DNA of 64,000 nt from Serratia rhizosphaerae (GTDB lineage: Bacteria > Pseudomonadota > Gammaproteobacteria > Enterobacterales > Enterobacteriaceae). The stretch is taken from assembly GCF_009817885.1 (NCBI RefSeq), contig NZ_CP041764.1:1798001-1862000 (forward strand), in the 5' to 3' direction. Below, in pieces: positions 59,016 through 64,000 of this stretch. Within the stretch, counting starts at the first letter, position 1, and each line of letters opens with the position of its first letter. The notes below the pieces were generated by a model that searched no databases, was not told where the DNA came from, and worked only from the letters and a program-made list of their open reading frames with translations. A program made the translations under genes and the position numbers.

Positions 59016-60134
59016 TTAGAAATAGATGCGCAGCCCCAGCCCCAGCAGTCTGTCGGTCACTTTGTCGTACTGGTCGGCGCGTTGATCTTCATGGGCCAGC
59101 TCGACCCAGGTGACGACCTTTTTCGTCAGTTCATAATCTGCGCCTATCACATAACGTTGCTCCCGCCAGTTATTGGCGTCATGATTACCCGCCTTCCGGT
59201 AATAACCGCCGTAGAGATTACCCCGGCCCCAGTCCCAGTTGGCTCCCAGCCCCAGCAGTTCAGCCTTCGGCGTCCCGTTGACTTTTTTATACGCATCTCC
59301 CGAGCGCTGGTTGCCGTTTTTGATGCGCAACCGCCCGTAGTCAACCGCCAGAGAGAGATCGAGATCCGCCAGGGTATACTCTGCGCCGATGCCCCAGATC
59401 TCTTCTTTGATCGCCTTCACTCGCTCCTTGCTGTCCATATAATTCTGGGGTTTCTTCGCGCGTTCACCGTTGCCTTCCGCCGCACCGTATCCTGCGGCCA
59501 GCCGCAGGTTCGCCTGGCGGAAAAAGGCCGCCAGCGTGTAGGCGTTATTGATCTCGTTAACCTCATCACCGTTTTGCAGGGTGTAGGTTGCGCCGGCGCT
59601 GAAACCGGCAAACTCGGCGGACATCATGCGCACAGAATTGGACACGCGGCCGATAAAGTCATTTTTACCGTCATCGGAGCTGCCGGTGGAACGGCCAATA
59701 TACCTATCGCCGAAATCCAATACGCCGCCATATTCGTAGGTATAGTCTGAACGCGCCACCTTATCGAACGGCGACAGGACGCGACCAATGGCGATATCGC
59801 CAAGACTGCGCCGCGCCAGACCGACATACGCCTGGCGGTTGCCCAGTTTGAATTTGTTCTCCGCCGACTGGGTATCGTTGCCAAACTCTAAATAACCAAA
59901 ACCGCGCAGGTCGCTGTCGATTTGGTGTGAAATGCCAATACCGAAACGCGAACTCTCATCCTTGATATGCGTGCTGTTTTGCCCCGCGTCGGTTTTCTTC
60001 GCATTTTCGAACATCAGGCGAATTGAACCGGAAAAATCCAGCGTGGTGCCCTTTTCTTCATACAGCGTTATCGCCTCAGCCGCACCAGAAAGGAATAACA
60101 ACGGTACTGCCGCTAAACATGAATTCCTTATCAT
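59016..60134 (-). CDS. Outer membrane general porin (OmpC/OmpF-like)
   Basis: The 372-residue protein is an outer membrane beta-barrel porin. It has a signal peptide ending near GAAEA, a first strand TTLDFSGSIRLMFE, alternating amphipathic strands, a PEFA-like segment around IGRVLSPFDKV, and a carboxy-terminal phenylalanine in GLGLRIYF. It is more distant from the major OmpC/OmpF proteins and resembles minor porins. The ATG at 60134 has GGAG 6 bases upstream; an ATG at 60155 would add seven charged residues. It lies 44 bases downstream of the kinase-like gene on the same strand. Confidence 0.85.
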   Translation of the reverse strand: MIRNSCLAAVPLLFLSGAAEAITLYEEKGTTLDFSGSIRLMFENAKKTDAGQNSTHIKDESSRFGIGISHQIDSDLRGFGYLEFGNDTQSAENKFKLGNRQAYVGLARRSLGDIAIGRVLSPFDKVARSDYTYEYGGVLDFGDRYIGRSTGSSDDGKNDFIGRVSNSVRMMSAEFAGFSAGATYTLQNGDEVNEINNAYTLAAFFRQANLRLAAGYGAAEGNGERAKKPQNYMDSKERVKAIKEEIWGIGAEYTLADLDLSLAVDYGRLRIKNGNQRSGDAYKKVNGTPKAELLGLGANWDWGRGNLYGGYYRKAGNHDANNWREQRYVIGADYELTKKVVTWVELAHEDQRADQYDKVTDRLLGLGLRIYF

Positions 60135-60178
60135 CCTTCTCTCCCGCTTGTTCATATTCCGCCGCCGATAAAGACGGC

Positions 60179-61315
60179 TTACAGCCCCTGATGGTCGTCA
60201 GCCTGCACCATATGCTTAGCCATTTTTTGCCAGGCTGGCCGCCACTGATAAACGCCTGCCAGGCGGATCCAGCTCAGCTCGGTAAATAAGTTCGCACGCG
60301 CCATCGACGCCTCATCCGGCGCCCAACCGTTCAGCAAGGCCTGTCGCGCCAGACGAAAACGAGTAAAACTGAGCGAGGGCTCCAGTTCGCTGCACCAGGC
60401 ATGCTGATAGGCCCGCAACCGCAGATGTGCCAATACGTTGCCCAGATCCAGCGCCGCATCGCCCAGCGCCAGCGTGTCAAAATCCAGCAGCGCCGGCCCG
60501 TCCGGCGTGAACAACACCTGTTTGTCGTGCAAATCCCGATGCAGCAGAGACAGCGGCACAACGCCCTCACCGGCCAGCGCGCCGCAAAGCTGCTGACTGC
60601 GCTGGTGCAGAACCAGCACGCGCTCCGGCGGCACCTGCCCAGACAGCATCATGCGCATCAGCCAGTCATCAACGATGCGCCACTCATCCTCAAGGCGATG
60701 CTGAGGCAAACCACACCAGTCGGCAGGGAGTTCACGTTGACAGCGGCGCATCATGCTGCCGAAAGCGAACCAGCAACCGGCCAGCCCGCCGTCATCCAGC
60801 GACGGGTCATTTCCCAGTTCGGCCAGCGTCCGGCCCGCCAGCGGGGCGGTGATTAACGCCGCATCGTCATGCTGCAACAGCGCCGCCAACACGGCGTGTC
60901 CGCCGTAATAGCGTGCGGCGCACGCCTGACGATGCACCAGCGTCGGCGCTTTCCCCGGCCGCAGCACCTTGACAAAGCCGCGGACGGAACGGATCACCGC
61001 CCGCTTCCCCCTGCGGTGCGCCACGACCACGGCGCTGGGGTCGTCCCGCAGCGCGTGCTGTAAATGCTCCGTCAGCGCCGGCAGCGCCGCATCCTGACCA
61101 TAGGGATGAAGTTGCAGCCACAGCGCCTCCTCCGGCTGGAGCGGATTGACACTCAGCAGCGCTGCATGACGACGGCTGCGATCGCCGTGCATCGGCGTCG
61201 CCTCCACGATGATGCGCTTCACCGCCGGCGGCTGACTATCGACCAGCGACGGCCAGCAGCGCTGCAGACGCCAGATGCCGCCTGACAGAGCAAACATGAT
61301 CTCCGGTAGTTTCAT
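60179..61315 (-). CDS. APH-fold phosphotransferase-like protein 1
   Basis: The 378-residue protein has an aminoglycoside phosphotransferase/choline kinase type carboxy-terminal domain. The catalytic loop LLHRDLHDKQVLF (about 258-270, Asp261 as base) and the metal loop LLDFDTLALGDAALDLGN (277 on) are intact. GFVKVLRPGK (113-122) may supply the nucleotide-binding lysine. The substrate is unknown, and antibiotic resistance should not be assumed because most chromosomal family members act on other metabolites. Its ATG overlaps the stop of the second kinase-like gene by 4 bases. Confidence 0.8.
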   Translation of the reverse strand: MKLPEIMFALSGGIWRLQRCWPSLVDSQPPAVKRIIVEATPMHGDRSRRHAALLSVNPLQPEEALWLQLHPYGQDAALPALTEHLQHALRDDPSAVVVAHRRGKRAVIRSVRGFVKVLRPGKAPTLVHRQACAARYYGGHAVLAALLQHDDAALITAPLAGRTLAELGNDPSLDDGGLAGCWFAFGSMMRRCQRELPADWCGLPQHRLEDEWRIVDDWLMRMMLSGQVPPERVLVLHQRSQQLCGALAGEGVVPLSLLHRDLHDKQVLFTPDGPALLDFDTLALGDAALDLGNVLAHLRLRAYQHAWCSELEPSLSFTRFRLARQALLNGWAPDEASMARANLFTELSWIRLAGVYQWRPAWQKMAKHMVQADDHQGL

Positions 61316-62412
61316 TCCAGCACCGCCCACGCCTGTTGAATGCGCGCCTGCAGTGCATCCTGCCAGTTCTCATCGCCATAACGATACGGTTCGGCCGCCC
61401 GCTGCAGCAGCGCATACGCCACCCACGCCGACAACGCAGGGTAAGGCAGCGCGGGCAGGCTGCGTAAGTCTCCCTGCAGCATCTCAACCGCCAACAGCGA
61501 ACCGATGTCCATTACCGGCTGTCCGTAGCCGGCGCGATCGACATCGATCAGACGCGGCCGCCGCCGGGCGTGCCACACAATCTGGTCGGCGGAGAAATCA
61601 CCGTGCACTAGCCCCGGCGACCGGCGCAGCGAGTCCGCAACGGCCGCCGGTAAACGCTCCGCCAGCCGCCGCACCTGATGACGCAGCGTCGGCAGCAGCC
61701 AGCACAGCGTGCGTTCAGCCTGCGCCAGCGTCTGCGCGAACCAGCTTGCGTCATAATGCGGCAGATCCAGGCCGTCAGCGTGCAGCGCATGCAACCGGGC
61801 AGCAGCAAACAAGGACTCCTCCAGCCTCTCGGCCGGCACGCTCCCGGCGGTCTCACCTTCCAGCCACTGCAGGCTGACGATATGATGCCGTGTGTCCATC
61901 CGTTGCAACGCCGCCCCCAGCCCGGCCTGATGAACCAGCCTCACCACCGCTGCATAAGCCGGCGTGCAGCGGGCCAGCACTCTGACCAACACAGAGCCGC
62001 CATGCCGCTCTTCAACCCGTAACACCATCCGCCGCCCCGGTCGATATTTCAGCAGCGACCAGCCTGTCGTCGCCTCGCCAGACAGCCGGCGACGCAATAC
62101 CCGCCAGCCGCGGTGCAGCACCGGATCGAGCGCCATGCTGCCCATGATCGCTCCGGATCCCAATGCGAGCAGCGGCAGGCCGTAGCGTTCAGCACGCTGC
62201 CTGAATTTATTCGCCTTCAGTGGATCGGCGTGGACATAGAGCCAGCCTCTGCCGAGGCCGTCGCCGAAGTCGCCCGAGATCTCTCCCCACACCGAGGTGC
62301 CGGGCTTGACGCGCAGGTAATGGCAGCCGATGGGCTGCCCGGCCATCTGGGTTAACGCCTGGTCGCTCAACGCGCGCCGGATAGCCTGCGGATCCGCCAG
62401 ATTAATCATCAT
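61312..62412 (-). CDS. APH-fold phosphotransferase-like protein 2
   Basis: This 366-residue protein is a second, diverged member of the same fold. It has the catalytic loop GLVHGDFSADQIVW (about 267-280) and LIDVDRAGYGQPVMDIGS (288 on) as the metal loop; LLKYRPGRRMVLRV (120-133) probably contains the nucleotide-binding lysine. The ATG at 62412 has GGAGG 6 bases upstream; the long frame before it lies within the ABC gene in another frame. It overlaps the ABC gene by 11 bases and the next kinase-like gene by 4. The substrate is unknown. Confidence 0.8.
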   Translation of the reverse strand: MMINLADPQAIRRALSDQALTQMAGQPIGCHYLRVKPGTSVWGEISGDFGDGLGRGWLYVHADPLKANKFRQRAERYGLPLLALGSGAIMGSMALDPVLHRGWRVLRRRLSGEATTGWSLLKYRPGRRMVLRVEERHGGSVLVRVLARCTPAYAAVVRLVHQAGLGAALQRMDTRHHIVSLQWLEGETAGSVPAERLEESLFAAARLHALHADGLDLPHYDASWFAQTLAQAERTLCWLLPTLRHQVRRLAERLPAAVADSLRRSPGLVHGDFSADQIVWHARRRPRLIDVDRAGYGQPVMDIGSLLAVEMLQGDLRSLPALPYPALSAWVAYALLQRAAEPYRYGDENWQDALQARIQQAWAVLE

Positions 62413-64000
62413 ATTTCCCCTCCGTGCTGCGAGTGGCTGGGGCGCGCTCTGCCCCCCAGCGAGCAAAACGACCATCCCCCGCCAGCAAGGCGTCCCGCGG
62501 CCCGGACTCAACCACCCTGCCGTCCTCCAGCCAGATGATGCGCTCACAGCGCATCGCGACGTCAAAGTCATGGGTGATCACCAGCGTGGTTCTGGCGCGA
62601 ATCAAACGGTCAAGACTATTCAGCACCGCCTGCGCCGCCCGGCTGTCCAGCCCGGACGTCACCTCATCCAGCACCACCACCGCCGCATCGCGCAACAGCG
62701 CCCGGGCAATGGCAATACGCTGACGCTGGCCGCCGGACAACGTCTCGCCGCGCTCCCCTAGCACCGTATCAAAACCGGCCGGCAGCACCTGAATAAAGGC
62801 CAGGGCGTCAGCCTGCCGGGCGGCGGCGACAATCGCCGTCTCATCCGCGGCCAAATTGCCCATGCGGATGTTGTCGCGAATACTCATGGCGAACAGCACC
62901 GGCTCCTGATGCACCACCGCCACCTGCGCACGCAGGGAGGCCAGCGTCAGGCTGCGCAACGGCCGCCCGTCAAGGCGCACTTCACCCCGGGCAGGATCCT
63001 GCAGGCGCATCACCAGCGCCGCCAGACTGGACTTCCCGGCTCCGGATGCGCCGACCAGCGCGACGTGCTCGCCGGCCCGAATATGCAGCTCAACACCCTT
63101 CAACACCGGCGCACCGCCGTAGTCTGACCAGACACGGTCAAAATGCAGTTCGCCGCGCACCGGTTCGGAACAGGGCCGCGCATCGGCAGCGTTGCTGATC
63201 GCAGGCTGCTGCCGCAACACCTGCATCACCCGCTCGCCCGAGGCGGCGGCGCGTGCGATCCTGCCGCTATATTTCGCCACGTCACGCAACGGTTTCATGG
63301 TGGTTTTCATGTATGTCAGAAACAGCACCAAATCGCCTGGCGTCATCTCGCTGCGCAGCACCTGCAGCCCGCCGAAAAACAGCACCGTCCCTACGGCGAG
63401 GGCCACCAGCACATCGGTGGCGCGCTCCAGCGCCGCGGCCAGCCGCCGCGCCCGCACGCCTTCAGTCAGCGATTTTTGATTAGCGCCGGCAAAACGCCGG
63501 CTGAGCGCCGACTCCAGGCCATAAGCCTGCACCACCGCAATCGCCCCCAGCGTTTCATGCGCCAGCGAAGCCAGCGCCCCCTCCTGCTTACGGGTTTTCC
63601 GCGCTGCGGCGGTGATTTTCGGGGCGGAATAGCGGGTGGCGAGCACAAACGCCGCAGCACAGCCCAAGACACACAGCGTCAGCGGCGGGTTGAGCCACAG
63701 CATCACGCCGCTCATGGCCACCAGGGTCAGCATGTTGCCCATCAGCGGCAGACCGGCGGTGACCGCCACCTCCTGCAGACGGCCGATATCCGCCACCAGC
63801 CGCTGCACCAGATCGCCCTGCGGCGTAGTGCGGTGATACTGTACGCTCAGACGCTGCACGTGCTGATACAGATCGGCGCGCAGCCGGGTGGCGATGCGGC
63901 TGCCGGTCAGCGCAAAGGCCAGCGTGGTCAGAAAGCTCGCCATCGCGCGCAACATCGCCAGCGCCAGCGCACAGCCGCCGCAGACAAGCAGCAGCCACAG
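62402..64000 (-). CDS. ABC exporter, fused membrane and ATPase domains (5' end outside the window)
   Basis: This is a type I ABC half-exporter of the MsbA/LmrA group. At least 532 codons are visible, and the frame stays open to the window edge, so the start and first membrane segments are missing. The membrane domain is followed by an ATPase with Walker A GASGAGKSS, Q-loop VVHQEP, signature LSGGQRQR, Walker B VVVLDEVTSGLDS and H-loop TTLVITHD, all intact, so it should be active. Overlap with the downstream kinase-like gene suggests one operon. The cargo is unknown. Confidence 0.88.
   Translation of the reverse strand: MWLLLVCGGCALALAMLRAMASFLTTLAFALTGSRIATRLRADLYQHVQRLSVQYHRTTPQGDLVQRLVADIGRLQEVAVTAGLPLMGNMLTLVAMSGVMLWLNPPLTLCVLGCAAAFVLATRYSAPKITAAARKTRKQEGALASLAHETLGAIAVVQAYGLESALSRRFAGANQKSLTEGVRARRLAAALERATDVLVALAVGTVLFFGGLQVLRSEMTPGDLVLFLTYMKTTMKPLRDVAKYSGRIARAAASGERVMQVLRQQPAISNAADARPCSEPVRGELHFDRVWSDYGGAPVLKGVELHIRAGEHVALVGASGAGKSSLAALVMRLQDPARGEVRLDGRPLRSLTLASLRAQVAVVHQEPVLFAMSIRDNIRMGNLAADETAIVAAARQADALAFIQVLPAGFDTVLGERGETLSGGQRQRIAIARALLRDAAVVVLDEVTSGLDSRAAQAVLNSLDRLIRARTTLVITHDFDVAMRCERIIWLEDGRVVESGPRDALLAGDGRFARWGAERAPATRSTEGKYDD

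Noticed and set aside
60179..62412. Aminoglycoside resistance genes.
   Set aside because: Only the broad APH fold is recognisable. The sequences are not close to known resistance enzymes, and they sit in a coupled operon with an exporter, so a resistance claim is unsupported.

Overview
The window is a gene-dense stretch of core chromosome from a gammaproteobacterium of the order Enterobacterales. Protein sequences and gene order (thiCEFSGH, rpoBC, rplKAJL, tufB with four tRNA genes, murB-birA-coaA, an rrn operon, hemG-trkH-pepQ, fadBA, ubiD-fre, rfaH, tatABCD, ubiEJB, udp, metE/metR) match that group closely. A Pseudomonas-type hemB behind tatD, and hemG and murB flanking a single rrn operon, point to the Yersiniaceae. 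Serratia is my best guess from gene order and GC content; I cannot confirm the genus without a 16S comparison.

Layout. 1-4132 (+): 3' end of thiC and the rest of the thiamine operon, with overlapping or nearly abutting genes. 4435-18741 (-): the main information-processing block, reading from high to low coordinates: tRNA Thr-Tyr-Gly-Thr, tufB, secE-nusG, rplK-rplA, rplJ-rplL, rpoB-rpoC, with recognisable promoters, an L1 leader site, the rplL/rpoB attenuator and the rpoC terminator. 19094-22851: a GNAT acetyltransferase and coaA (+), facing birA-murB (-). 23232-28905 (-): a complete rRNA operon (P1, P2, boxA, 16S, tRNA-Ile, tRNA-Ala, 23S, 5S, terminator). 28987-32961 (-): pepQ-yigZ-trkH-hemG. 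33306-36670 (+): fadBA with a FadR operator. 36820-39875 (-): fre, ubiD and pepE. 40150-40638 (+): rfaH. 40672-48883 (-): hemB, tatDCBA, ubiBJE and rmuC. 49009-51407 (-): a DedA-family protein, a tyrosine-phosphatase-family protein and udp. 51680-52516 (+): a dienelactone hydrolase. 52589-55343 (-): a three-gene FecCD/BtuF-type ABC importer. 55620-58970: divergent metE (-) and metR (+). 59016-64000 (-): a porin, two tandem phosphotransferase-fold proteins and a truncated fused ABC exporter.

Most of the window is conserved housekeeping sequence with no foreign island, prophage, insertion sequence or CRISPR array. Two parts are least explained by known biology. The first is the overlapping ABC exporter / APH-like / APH-like cluster with a porin at the right edge, which continues outside the window. 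The second is the single-permease ABC importer with a Zur-like operator and two TTG start codons. Other points worth checking are a nested-dyad element between that importer and metE, two ribosomal-protein promoters embedded in long perfect dyads, strong hairpins between rpoB and rpoC, and the hybrid (relative to E. coli) setting of the rRNA operon.

Gene calls rest on recognising conserved protein families and, for starts, on ribosome-binding sites and family length. Operators and terminators are motif matches read by eye.
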